A DNA stretch of 64,000 nt from Utricularia gibba. Taxonomy: Eukaryota > Streptophyta > Magnoliopsida > Lamiales > Lentibulariaceae. Position numbers and translations under genes: made by a program. The stretch lies in assembly GCA_002189035.1 (NCBI GenBank), contig CM007989.1, forward strand, positions 6,801,501-6,865,500, read 5' to 3'. The notes beneath the pieces are model-generated. The model was given only the letters and a program-made list of their open reading frames with translations, was not told the DNA's origin and ran no database searches. This document shows positions 1-10,402 of the stretch, piece by piece (the first letter of the stretch is position 1; every line of letters starts with the position of its first letter).

Positions 1-1783
1 ATTACCGGGGGGAATGGACACGTGTCGGTAGTGTTCACAATAGCTTTTGACTTCATTCAACAGGGTCCAGGTAGCCGTGTGAAACGTAGACCGCGTGAGG
101 TTTGAAAAGTCAATAAGCGTCGCTACCGACGTGGCATTCCGCGGCTATAATTTCCGTCCAAGTTTAAAATTTGTTTAAAAAACATTATATTGTATTCATG
201 ATTAAACTCTCAATACTTGAATTAATTATATATTTGAATATTTAAATAAATACATGTCATACAGTCGAAATTAAAATAATAAAATATATGGATTTTTTAT
301 GTACATTTTACATATATATTTAAAATAATAAAATATAAAAATCACTTATGTGTTGTAATTAGATTTTTTATAGATGAGTTTGTATATTTTTTTTATAAAA
401 CATATCTATCAAACATTTATTGTTTAAGACATACGTGTTTGAATATTTAAAAGTCAATCGCAATCGAGAAATATTATTATTATTTAAAAATTTTATTGAA
501 ATAAAATTTAATTTTTTACTGGTGATGGATTAGGACCGCAGTTTCAAAACTAGTGCAGGGGTGTGGAAAAATATGGCAGCTTCATACTTTGTGCATCGTT
601 TTCCATCGTCTAGATGATTAGGACAAGCCACCACAAATCCAACGAACAAGACTTTCCTAAATAAAATGTCAACATTTAGGGACAATTTGGTACCAGGATT
701 TGAATTTAATTTATTTTAATATATATAAACTGGATTTGAGGAATAAAATATTTTTGGAATTATTAAACTGCAAGCACAAATAGTGAGGACACGGACTGGG
801 TGGCGCTTCTTGTCCCGAAGGACATGCACCAGCCTCAACCAGCGAGTCAAGAGGGCAATTGAAGTTGTGGAGAATAACAGGCGCTGGATCAGGTGAACAA
901 GAGGTCAAGCTTGATTTGTTGGAATAATGGTATTGAAGAAGAATTGACCATTGCTAATTAAAATGATTTTTAATTAGTTTATATATGATATAAATTCATT
1001 AATTTTGATGATTTTAAAAGTAAGTTGGACCTTGTACATACATAAAGTTTAATTTATTAGATCGAGTTAAGTTTTCAAAAGATCCCAAAACCTAAAAAGC
1101 TAATTGCAATAGGGAGTGCAAACCCATCTCAAAATCCTTTCACGTGTATGTAGATCAAGTTCATATTTTGATTCATTTTGTCTCGAATCCATCAGGTTAT
1201 AGGATTTACATATATAATCAACTGATTTATGAAATTTAAAAAATAGTTCTCAAAAAGATTCTTGAATTTTGAGGAATTGAGAAATTCTTTAGAACAATGT
1301 TTTAAATATCCAAGTTTTTAATTTTTTATTCTTTTTTGTGATCTATTTACAACATGATTAATGATACAATAGTCTTCCATTGCAGATTTTTCTCTCTTTG
1401 AATCATTCCATGTTCACAAAGAAAGAGTGATATGACAGCGAATGGGAGTGTAGGAGGCATTAGTGTTGCATTGAAAGACATCCATGGAAGCTGTATGAAA
1501 GCTTAACTATACATTAGCGGGCTGCACAGAACAATGTAATTGACAGTAACAATAGATAACAAGAGGATATGCTACAACATGGGTGTCGGAAGTAGAGAGC
1601 AACAGTGGTTTTCTGTGTTTGGAATAAAGCAAGCACGTACACGATGCCATTCATGATGCAAATTAGGTATCTAGAAACGTGGTATAGTAGGATAACTGAT
1701 AAGAGAAAAGCCGAATAAATTCACTGAGAGATGCTTCATTATGGTCCATAATAACGGGATACTTGATTGACCTGAAAAAGTAC
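1..1783. other. AT-rich intergenic stretch, no gene recognised
   Basis: Mostly A/T homopolymer-rich DNA with stops in every frame. The only structured part is an imperfect inverted repeat near the left edge (11-31 against 123-140) whose left arm contains a CACGTG G-box. A slightly GC-richer island at about 780-905 gives a 65-codon open frame on the minus strand that matches no family I recognise. Nothing else is supportable. Confidence 0.6.
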
Positions 1784-2034
1784 CTGAGCAGCTTCATTTG
1801 CTGCATTCTTGGTCCACAATGTCATTTTATCTTCTCTTTGACGCACAGAAGCAGCCACGCCACAAATCTCATCCGCCTCATCAAATTGCTCAGAGACAGC
1901 CATTAACTGGTGGCCATAAGATCAAAAGTTCCCTGAGTTGAGAAGAATAACAAAAGGAACGTGCCTGAGATCCTACCTGTAATGAATCATCAAGAGAGAG
2001 TAATCTTACAGTTTCAAGCCACATTTTTTCCTGA
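1784..2034 (-). pseudogene. eIF(iso)4E relic, two exons only
   Basis: On the minus strand, exon A (2010-2034, 25 nt) encodes QEKMWLET and is followed by a good donor (ACT|GTAAGA). Exon B (1784-1906, 41 codons) starts after a CCACCAG acceptor and encodes a stretch containing EQFDEADEICG, SVRQREDK and LWTKNAANEAAQ, ending at CAG|GTACTT. These are the cap-binding-core exons of plant eIF(iso)4E, and the exon phases join correctly. The IGEQFDE context has lost one residue (MAVSEQFDE). I find neither the following exon (the G-K-x-W-K-E region) on the left nor the upstream cap-pocket exons on the right. About 300 bp upstream on the same strand, ATG at 2333-2335 followed after a one-base shift by TEVAATAAE resembles the usual MATEV-type N-terminus, which hints at a decayed first exon. 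Family assignment is strong; the pseudogene status is inferred from missing exons. Confidence 0.75.
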
Positions 2035-2524
2035 CTGGATACATCAACAGAGAGTAATCTTAACATTATGCTCGGTTTGAATACTTGATCGTATGAGCTG
2101 CAGCACAAACAACCACTTTACCTATCAGACCGAAAAAAGATTAAATCTTTCAGGCAAGAATACAGGGATTAGCTCAAATTCTTTAAACCATAAGAAACAA
2201 AGAAAAGGCGAGAAGAGACAACATTTACGAAATTGGATCTTGCCCTTAACAAAGCGAGAAAAGTTGCAAAGAACGAATGGTCGAATCACCTCCCCTACAC
2301 TCTCCGCCGCCGTCGCCGCCACTTCAGTCTGCCATTTCCGGAGGAAGAGAACTAGATTTGGTAACAAAAAAGAAACCACGGACTGCACTTCAGCCGGCTC
2401 TTGTTTTATTCATTTTTGTGACATAATTTTAGAGGGAAATTTGCTCATAAGGTTTTTAATCTGCAAAGAAAATCCTAATAAGGGTTTTTTAATTCCACAA
2501 ACCGCTAAATCGCCCCTTCCGCCG

Positions 2525-2845
2525 ATGGCTTCTTCGTCAGCTAAACGTTCTTCCAATAAAAAATCCGGCAGCGGCGGAGACGGAATCCTTTCTCGAATCA
2601 ACGAGTCTTCCATAGTTAAGAAGGGAAAGTCCGCCGCTAGCGACGTCGGGTATGTAGCCAAGCGCCTACTGAAGAGCACAGGCAACGCGGCGTGGATTGC
2701 TGCCACTACGTTCATCGTTCTAGGAATTCCCCTGATCATCGAGATGGATCGGGAAGCACAGTTCAACGAAGCCGCGATGCAGGAGGCATCACTTCTCGGC
2801 GGCCCCACAACTGGCCAACCGGCGTTTATGGCCCAGCCTAAGTGA
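2525..2845 (+). CDS. TOM9: TOM9, plant TOM22-type mitochondrial import receptor subunit
   Basis: Single-exon CDS of 106 aa starting at the ATG after CCGCCG. The protein has a Ser/Lys-rich N-terminus, the conserved ILSRINESSIVKKGK region (about 23-37), the block KRLLKSTGNAAWIAATT (about 47-63) that leads into the single membrane span, and the diagnostic PLIIEMDREAQFNE at the intermembrane side. In plants this protein is the short form of Tom22 that lacks the acidic cytosolic receptor domain; it sits in the outer-membrane TOM complex and helps assemble the TOM40 pore. The open frame continues upstream to 2093, but that part is low-complexity and outside the family's usual 90-100 aa length, so the internal ATG is preferred. 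The 5' leader overlaps an eIF(iso)4E relic on the other strand. Confidence 0.92.
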   Translation: MASSSAKRSSNKKSGSGGDGILSRINESSIVKKGKSAASDVGYVAKRLLKSTGNAAWIAATTFIVLGIPLIIEMDREAQFNEAAMQEASLLGGPTTGQPAFMAQPK

Positions 2846-3205
2846 TTTGTCGGTTTCCGAGGTATTGCATTGGTGCAGCGGATCTCTGGCTTTATCCTAG
2901 TCTCCTTTGAATTTCATTTATTCTGTTTCTTTTGCAGCAGTTTTAACGTGTTAGCCGTTGGTGGTGCTGTTTCTCTTCTGCCTTGTGATGCTTGATGACA
3001 TTGCTAGAAATAACATGATCTTACATGCATTGGACATTGTCCAAAGAAATTAGCTTTTTACAGAGTTTAGTATGGGGCTGCTTCAATTTAGTAGCAGTGC
3101 GCGGCTTTTGCCACTGCCCTGTTCTTAAATCGCTTTGTATTTTGCTTCTGGCATTGAATCTGAAGCTTGCTTCCAATGCTTAGTTCAAAATCCTTTCTTC
3201 TTGAT

Positions 3206-4891
3206 TCACCAGGTATCACCACAACTACACTTTCCATTTAAGAATCTATGGTATCTGTGAGCATCCCTTACTATGATTTCCCTGTTTTCTATTGTACTGA
3301 TATACCTGAATACTTGATGACAGTCTCTACAGATCTTCAAATTTTTCACCACTCTCAGAGGCTTTCCATTTGGGGTTACACCGGGTAGTAACCCGAAAGC
3401 CACAGCTAGTTTTTCACTATGACCCCAGAGCATCTCCTTCTTGTCTTCCTTATTTACATCATGTAGTGCTTCATTCATATGCGGAACATACCCTAGCTTC
3501 TCAATCTTCACCATTAACTCTGATAGCTTTGCGTATACCTCCTCCATCCTTTCATGCCGCCTGTCTCCAGCAAAGAACACATGAACCCTTCCCTTTACTT
3601 CAATCCAGCTTCTTCCCACTTCCTTTCTTACTCTCATGTCCCTCATCATCTTCCATATTTCCTTAACTTCGTTCCATCTTCTATCACTTGCAGAAGCATT
3701 AGCTAAAATAACATAGGCCGATTCGTCGTCTGGGTTGATCTCACGGAGTTTCTTGCTGATCCTAGTAGCAAGTTCAGGGTTTGTGTGGTTCACGCAGCTA
3801 GACAGCATTGTCCGCCACACTGCTGCATCTGGCTGGTAGGGCATTGTCAAGGCAACTTTCTCTGCTTCATCCAATCTCCCTTTTCTCCCCAGTGCACCCA
3901 CTAAACATGTGTAGTGCTCAATCTGTGGCTCTAATCTGTGCTGCAGTTTCATTTTGTCCAGCCACTTCTCTGTTTCAGATACCATCCCTGCATTGCTCAA
4001 CGCCGTCAGAACTGCCAAGAAACTGTAATTGTCTGGTTCTATTTCTTGTCTTTCCATGGACATGAAAAGCTCAATAGCAGATTCATGGCTTCCTTGTTGC
4101 GCATATGCAGCCATAATTGCATTCCAAGCGGCAATGCTTAGTTCCACTCTGAAGAGCTTTCTTGCATCCTCAACTAGTCCACACTTCCCATACCCGTCGA
4201 TCAATGCCGTCTTCACGTATTCATCGGAATCCCATCCACAAACGAGAGCATGCTCATGAATAACCATACACTGATCGAGCATCGCCGTCGCCGAAGCTGC
4301 ACGCAGCACCCCGGAAACGCTATGAGGAGTCGATCCCACGCCCTGCCTTCTCATCTCGACAAAATAACGCAAAGCATCAACGGGGCGATGGTTTCTCGCG
4401 AACCCATTAATCATAGCCGCGAAGCAAACCTCATCCCTCTCAGGCATTTCATCGAACACCTTAACTGCAGCATCCATATCCGGAGTCCGGCAATACACTG
4501 AGACGAACCCAGAGGCGACAAAAGGGTTATAGTCCACAGCGAGCTTGAATGCGAGAGAATGAAGTTGTGGGCAGAGAGAAGTAGATGATAAATAGGCGCA
4601 TGTTCTGAGCACCGTGGCGAATGTACGTGCATTGGGAAGAGATGGGGGGTTGTGGCGAAGCATGGAGAGGAAGAGGGAAATGGCGGTAGGAGAATTGGCG
4701 AATGCGGAGATGATGGAAGTCCATGTGACTGTATTTGGGCAAGGAATAGAGAAGAAGAGACTTAGAGCAGAGGAATTGAGATTGAAATTGGAGTAGAGGG
4801 TGATGAGGTGATTGAAGAAAGCTACGTTTTTTGGGGAAGGAACCAGTTCCTTGATAGCTTCGCCATGGATGACACGCGGATCTTTCACCAT
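3206..4891 (-). CDS. PPR protein, PLS class with E/E+ and DYW deaminase domain
   Basis: Intronless, 561 aa from the ATG at 4889-4891. It carries tandem pentatricopeptide repeats over roughly residues 30-400 (for example NTVTWTSIISAFANSP and LSIAAWNAIMAAYAQQGSHE), then an E/E+ region with RSWIEVKGRVHVFFAGDRRH and a DYW cytidine-deaminase-like domain with HSEKLAVAFG (the HxE zinc/catalytic box), CRDCH (CxxC) and CSCGDTW at the C-terminus. DYW-PPR proteins edit specific cytidines to uridine in mitochondrial or plastid transcripts. The terminal tripeptide is DTW rather than DYW. The frame stays open 28 codons upstream without another ATG; a different ATG at 4935-4937 lies upstream in another frame and could act as an overlapping uORF. 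The gene shares a 400 bp head-to-head promoter with the G3BP-like gene. Target transcript unknown. Confidence 0.93.
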   Translation of the reverse strand: MVKDPRVIHGEAIKELVPSPKNVAFFNHLITLYSNFNLNSSALSLFFSIPCPNTVTWTSIISAFANSPTAISLFLSMLRHNPPSLPNARTFATVLRTCAYLSSTSLCPQLHSLAFKLAVDYNPFVASGFVSVYCRTPDMDAAVKVFDEMPERDEVCFAAMINGFARNHRPVDALRYFVEMRRQGVGSTPHSVSGVLRAASATAMLDQCMVIHEHALVCGWDSDEYVKTALIDGYGKCGLVEDARKLFRVELSIAAWNAIMAAYAQQGSHESAIELFMSMERQEIEPDNYSFLAVLTALSNAGMVSETEKWLDKMKLQHRLEPQIEHYTCLVGALGRKGRLDEAEKVALTMPYQPDAAVWRTMLSSCVNHTNPELATRISKKLREINPDDESAYVILANASASDRRWNEVKEIWKMMRDMRVRKEVGRSWIEVKGRVHVFFAGDRRHERMEEVYAKLSELMVKIEKLGYVPHMNEALHDVNKEDKKEMLWGHSEKLAVAFGLLPGVTPNGKPLRVVKNLKICRDCHQVFRYISTIENREIIVRDAHRYHRFLNGKCSCGDTW

Positions 4892-5291
4892 TTCTTCTTC
4901 TTCCTCTGCAGTTGTAGTGTCGTTCCACCCCCGCCATGGGAGGGAGAGGGACAAATTTGGAGTAGAAACAAGCACCAGTTTTTCACCTTTTTTTTAAAAA
5001 AAAAGAATTTTGGTTTTTTTTCTCCAATTTTTTTTAAAATTTTATAATTCATATTCTACGTAATCTACTTTTTTGTTCTTTTAAATCCACTGGCTCTCTT
5101 CCTGCGGAGAGTGAAAGTCCAAAGGTTCCTCCTTTTGCATCACTTGTTCCCTCTGTAACCCAATTTGGATACGGGGGGCGAAGGGATAATGTGGAAGAGT
5201 GACGCCGGATTGGGGCTGTATTAGATTGTAACTTATCCTACTCCTGCTGCAGATCTTGCGGGTTGGGGTTTATAGATCTGGGGTTTCTTCA
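4892..5291. promoter_or_regulatory. Short bidirectional promoter between PPR-DYW and G3BP-like genes
   Basis: The two start codons face away from each other with exactly 400 bp between them, so both promoters and both leaders must fit here. A T/A-rich tract (about 4985-5045) separates the leaders; a more GC-balanced part at 5095-5290 precedes the G3BP start. No clear TATA box is seen for either gene, as is common for housekeeping plant promoters. Confidence 0.5.
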
Positions 5292-8200
5292 ATGGCGGCG
5301 GCGTTTCCTCTACCGGTCACTGCTGCCCAGGTTCTTATTCATGGTTTTTTTGGATTTAAAAACTTTGGGTTCTTCTATTTCTCCATGATGTGCGAAGGGT
5401 GGGTTGTATTTGAATTTTGAGTGACGACAAAACACAGTTGAGACGTGTTTAGACCTTGAGGGAGGATGCGTCGTTACTGGTTGGAGTAGCTGAGGATTTA
5501 GTAAACTATTGTCATTGTAGGAAGAATCCTTTTTACTTAAGCGTATGGATAATTGGATTGAATTTCGTTTGTGGTTGTGAAGGGCAGAAAAGATGCATAT
5601 TTCGTGTGATATTTACTGTTCATAAATAATTTGTTGATCAAATTTTCGTAGGTGGGTACTTACTTTGTCGGGCAATACTACCAGATGCTCCAGAATCGGC
5701 CTAGTTTCCTGCATCAATTTTATAGTGATGCCAGCACCATGCTGCGGGTTGATGGAAACTTGATGGATTCTGCTAGTGACGTCCTGGTACTTCTTTTATG
5801 GCATATTTTTGTTTTTCGCTCTGACTTTTCATGCATCTAAATGTGGAACAAGAACCTATTATGAATGTTATCCTTTGTGGTTCGATTTGCCTATTGCACC
5901 ATAAAAGAAGATGACTGTTGGTGGAATGTTCTTTTGTCTCTGTATAGAAATGTTCTTTTGATGCATGAAATGACTATGTTCTCTTAGGGTTCACAATATG
6001 AGATGGAAAAATATAATCATATCTGGTAAGTAGCTTGAGTGTATATGAGACTAGTTTTTCATGTGGGTTGAACCCAAAGTTAAAGTAAAACTGGTACATA
6101 GTAATTGTAGCTTAGACAGATGGCATTTCTCTCTCTCTCTCTCTCTCTCTTTTTGAACTCAAGGCTTGATGTGGTGCCGTTTTTAAAAAGAGTGTGCCAA
6201 CGATGCATTAGTTATTAATTTGTTTTTTCATGATGCTCTGTTTAATCGTTTGGAACTAGGCCGTGTTAATTTTTATCATTATTAACTGCAGCAAATTCAC
6301 CAACTTGTAATGTCCTTGAACTATGCGGAAATAGAGATTAAGACTGCACATTCCTTGCAATCCTGGAACCATGGTGTTCTGGTAATGGTTTCTGGTTCCG
6401 TGCGCCTAAAAGGGTTCAGTGGAAGAAAGCAATTCATGGAGACCTTCTTTCTTGCTCCTCAAGATAAAGGATACTTTGTTCTTAATGACATGTTCCATTA
6501 TGTCGAGGAAGAACAAATTCTGCAGCATCCTACAGCGTACATGCATAAGAGCAATCTTGAATCAAACCTTCATTCATCTGCTACGTTTCAGGAACAAGGT
6601 TCATTCTCAAAGCCACCTTTTCTGACGTGATTCTTTGTTAATGATAACTTAGTACCTTGAAAATAAATTTTATTCTTGTTGGAAAAAATAGTGCACCTGG
6701 AAATGATTTTTTAAAATACAAATTCAAGGGAATAAGTAAAATGATTACAAAATATGTTGACTGAATTTTGACTAGTGGTTGTGCATGGTTACTGAATTTT
6801 GATTTCCTTACTGCCATCCACGTGTTCTAAACCATTACATGTGCAGGATATGTGGCATATGTGATTATTTATGCATAAAATTAGAGTTAAAATTTTGCTT
6901 TGGAGATTCGTGTGGTAACACTGCGTGCATGTACAATGATATTTTCAGCGCCCAATTACATTCTAGGCGAAGATGTGCATTCCAGAGAATTTCAGCCCGC
7001 TGTTGAAACTGAAACTGGTATTCATCTCAACAATTATGGTTATCATGAGGAGCAAAATCAGCAAGTGGCTGAATCAAGAAATGTTTTGGAGGATAGTTTT
7101 GCGGTCCACTCAAATGGTTCAGTTGGAACTGCTAGTTCCCTCCCAGATCGTTTCGCTTCCCCTGCCCCAGAGCTGGCTGGAGAGCCACCTAAACATACCT
7201 ATGCTTCCATAGTATGGCATCACTATTCTTTCTGTGGATTTTGTTTTTTTGTTTTTAATGTTTGGGGCTATCTTAATTTATCATTTTCTTGATTATTTGA
7301 AGTTACAAGTTGCAAAGGCACAATCTGTACCAGCTGTGACCTCTCAGGCTAACAAGCCTTCGGCCCCATCAGAATTGCAGCAAATCCCCGAAGCTCCATT
7401 GATTGAATCATCCAATCCTTTGGAAAACTCCGGTTCTGAGATTCTGGATGAAACAATACCGTTGGATGATGAAGGTGAGTTTACTTCATTGGGATTTCTG
7501 CTTGTTTTTTTCATTATATAGTGACCTCATGCCAGCGTGCTTGTATTAATAGCATTCATTTTTGTTGTTGGTCCAATTTTACTGGTATTTTTTTTTCTGC
7601 AGTTGAAATAAAATCAGTGTACGTAAAGAATGTTCCAACAACTATGGCTGCTTCGGAAATTGGGGAGGAATTCAAGAAGTTTGGTAAACTCTCTTCGGAA
7701 GGAGTGGCCATTCGGACACGAAAGGCATGGTCTTTTTATCTGCTTCTTTCTCTGTCTACAGTTCATGGTCTTTTTTTTCCCTCGATATATCAGCAATATT
7801 GTGGACAATATTTGCAGGACATAGATGTATGCTATGCCTTTGTCGAATTTGAAGATATCTCTGGTGTCCAAAACGCTATCAAGGTAATTCCATTTGCTGT
7901 TAAGTTTAAGATTACCTCTCCACTATTCGAAATCATCCTCTGTATGGTAAAGGCCTTGTTTGATGAACTAATCTGTCTTTATTTTTGATGCGTTACAGGC
8001 ATCCACCGTTCAAATTGGAGGCCACCAGCTCTATATCGAAGGCCGGAGACCAAACAGAAACACCCCTTTTAGAGGCGGAAGTAAGCATTGCATTAAAACC
8101 AATTTTCCCATGAAATCTGAAATGTCAGTTGGATCCGAACCAATGATCTCTGACTTCCATGCTTTTCTGTCTGTGCATTGTCTTTGTTGGTTCATGTTAT

Positions 8201-8429
8201 CTTCAAGCAAACTTGGTTTTGAACAGGAGGCAGGGGCAGAGGCAGGGTAAGTTACACGACGGACGGCGCAAGGGGACGGTTCGGGGGGCGCAGTTTTGGG
8301 AGGTTCGACGGCCAAGACGGCGAGTACGTTCGGCCACAAAGAGGGAATGGGTTTCACAGGCCACCTGCTCAACGGAGCTACTCGACGACCCACCAAGGCT
8401 CAAGGAACGAGCAAAACTTGTACGAGTGA
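5292..8429 (+). CDS. G3BP-like NTF2 and RRM domain RNA-binding protein
   Basis: Nine coding exons: 5292-5330, 5652-5786, 6292-6598, 6949-7211, 7303-7474, 7603-7724, 7818-7883, 7999-8080 and 8227-8429. The phases agree and give 462 aa. Residues about 10-130 form an NTF2-like domain (VGTYFVGQYYQMLQ, MVSGSVRLKG, FFLAPQDKGYFVLND). A Pro/Ser/Glu-rich linker follows, with HTYASI at the fourth exon end. The RRM spans about 309-385 with RNP2 VYVKNV and RNP1 CYAFVEFE. The C-terminus is an RGG-type tail (RGRGRGR, RGRFGGRSFGRF). This is the architecture of Ras-GAP SH3-binding proteins; animal G3BPs nucleate stress granules and Arabidopsis members take part in mRNA and stress regulation. The intron at 7725-7817 must use a GC donor (AAG|GCATGG). 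A CT microsatellite lies in intron 2. Confidence 0.93.
6129..6150. repeat. (CT)11 microsatellite
   Basis: Uninterrupted CT dinucleotide run inside intron 2 of the G3BP-like gene, about 140 bp before the acceptor of exon 3. Likely length-polymorphic; no function inferred. Confidence 0.95.
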
Positions 8430-8708
8430 AAATGGATGCGAACATGAATAGTGTTTCTCGCATTGGTTGGTATCCATTTAGATGAGTATGCTGGCATTGT
8501 TCATGAAATAACTCTGAACTTGTTGTACCCAGAAAACACAGTGGCCTCAAGGCTCAGGTACATAGGCCCTTTTCATTTGTAGTGTGCACTGCATTGTGGT
8601 GTCGGAATTTCAGGGAGTTTGAAGTTCAGAGTCGACGTGTAGGTTAGCAGGCTGGATAAAATGGTTACAGGGCTTTAAGAAAAGTGCAGCTGCGAGACAG
8701 GTGTCCGA

Positions 8709-8778
8709 CACGTGCAGACAAAACAAGCCACGATGCGGACACGTGTTGCTCATTCCATTCTCATTCTCGGTTATATAT
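8709..8778 (+). promoter_or_regulatory. AWPM-19 core promoter: two CACGTG ABRE-like boxes and TATA
   Basis: Two G-box/ABRE cores are seen: CACGTG at 8709-8714 (in GACACGTGCAG) and at 8740-8745 (in GGACACGTGTTG), 31 bp apart. They are followed by a TATATAT box at 8772-8778, and the start codon is at 8850. Paired ABREs close to a TATA box are the known arrangement for bZIP (ABF/AREB) activation by abscisic acid. This fits the AWPM-19 family, first described as an ABA-induced wheat plasma-membrane protein. ABA control of this copy is an inference. Confidence 0.75.
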
Positions 8779-8849
8779 GTTTCTCCCGCAGTGAAGCAAC
8801 TGATAGATAATCTTCACAGCAATTGAAGGAGACACGCTGTTCTGCAAAA

Positions 8850-9541
8850 ATGGCGAGGGCAGTAGCGAGAACGTTAGCAGCCCCGCTGCTGTTTCTGAAT
8901 CTGATCATGTACTTCATTGTTCTCGGCTTCGCTAGCTGGTGCCTTAACAAGTACATCAATGGACAAACCAATCACCCCAGTAACGACATTCTCCTTTTCA
9001 CCCTCTTCTTCATCACCACGCTTCTTATGTAGTAGATGTAGAAAACCTTTGCCGTCCCTGTCTGCAGATATGGGAGGCAATGGAGCGACCGGGGTTTTCC
9101 TGACGTTCGCCATACTGGCGGCGGTGCTCGGGATCGTATCGAAGGTGGCCGGCGGCAACCATCTCCGAGCGTGGCGCAACGACAGCCTCGCAGCTGCTGG
9201 TTCAACTTCCATTCTAACTTGGGCGGTCACCGCGCTCGCCTTCGGGTAGGAGCGCCGTTTTCCGTTCAGTGCCTTTCAGACATACTAAGAAACGGCCTTG
9301 TGGGTTTTCTTGCAGTTTGGCGTGCAAGGAGATCAACGTCGGAGGTTACAGAGGGTGGAGACTGAGAGTTCTGGAAGGATTTGTGATAGTTCTGGCCTTC
9401 ACTCAGTTGCTGTACGTGATCCTCCTCCACGCCGGTTTTATCAGCAGCAGATACGGACCGGGTTACAGGGACTCGGACTACGGTTTAAGGGCCGGTCCGG
9501 AGGCTGAACCCAAAACCGGGGTCACCGCGGGCCGTGTCTAG
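8850..9541 (+). CDS. AWPM-19-like plasma membrane protein
   Basis: Three exons (8850-8979, 9068-9245, 9316-9541) with consistent phases give 177 aa. Four hydrophobic segments lie at about 10-32, 51-70, 88-105 and 122-142. Family landmarks include MYFIVLGFASWCLNKYING near the N-terminus, ATGVFLTFAILAAVLGIVSK, and LACKEINVGG at the start of exon 3, followed by TQLLYVILLHAG. The tail is short, hydrophilic and Gly/Pro-rich. AWPM-19 proteins are four-helix plasma-membrane proteins linked to ABA, seed maturation and freezing tolerance; a rice member has been reported to act in ABA influx. The promoter carries two ABRE-like boxes, which supports stress or ABA induction. The first intron is only 88 bp. 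Confidence 0.93.
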
Positions 9542-9599
9542 GTGTCGTGTGTAGTACTGCGTGTAGTATGTATATGGTAGCAAGGACACCGCTTTACCT

Positions 9600-10100
9600 A
9601 CTGATTGTAATAATATTTGCTGTAAGATGGAGTTACTATTCCCCATTCTTCCACGTGCTATTTAAAAACAAATTAAATGATTATTTTAATAATGGTAAAA
9701 TGTCCTCTATACGAAATTAGTGCAATTTTGGAAATTAAATTAATTTTCTATCGATGAATATGAGCTATAATTAATCTTCAAAATTTAAAAATCTAATATA
9801 TTTTGTTCTCATTTTTTATAATTTGATAAATTAATCCTTATTTTTGGCCAATTATAGTAAAATTGAATTAGAGAAAACATTAAAATGTATAATTATGAAT
9901 TAAATATTGAGCGCTGTTTTTGTTTAAAGATCAATTATGAATAATTTTGAAATAATGAAGATTAAAGCACCGTTAATAAAGATTAATTATCTCATTTAGA
10001 TAAACAGTCGGTATTATTCACGTAATTTTCATGGTATCAATTTTAGATATAATTAATTATGGCGTAATGTAATATATTCTTGTTAATTTTTTATTAAAAA
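9600..10100. other. AT-rich intergenic DNA
   Basis: Between the AWPM-19 3' end and the F-box leader. Long A/T runs and no open frame of note. The sequence becomes GC-rich from about 10130, which marks the probable 5' leader or promoter of the F-box gene. Confidence 0.6.
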
Positions 10101-10402
10101 GATAATTTGAATAGCTAGGGGTTCACCGGTGCAGCGCACATAGAATCATCCATCGTTTCTGTAGATGTGATTGATTCTGTGGATTAGGTTTCTGAGGAAG
10201 CTGTGATCCATCGCCAGAAGCCCATGGCAAATATGCTATCCGCGCGGAGCGGCCGCATTGGGCGGCGGTTTCCAGCCCGGTAGTTTTCCCAGGCGGTTCA
10301 CGCATTCCCATGCTCGACAGAGACAAAAGCATCAACATCTATTAAACTTCCTTGAGTGTTCCCTGTTTTTTTACTAGCTTCCCTCGTTCTCTGGTAGGTG
10401 TT

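Noticed and set aside
2093-2524. In-frame N-terminal extension of TOM9
   Set aside because: It is low-complexity Lys/Arg/Asn-rich sequence outside the conserved family length; the ATG at 2525 fits the known 90-106 aa proteins.
4527-4937. Alternative 136-codon frame starting upstream of the PPR start
   Set aside because: It overlaps the PPR repeats in another frame and shows no domain; treated as a possible uORF only.
10352-10402. Extension of the F-box protein upstream of ATG 10403
   Set aside because: It would begin at TTG, and the sequence resembles 5' UTR.
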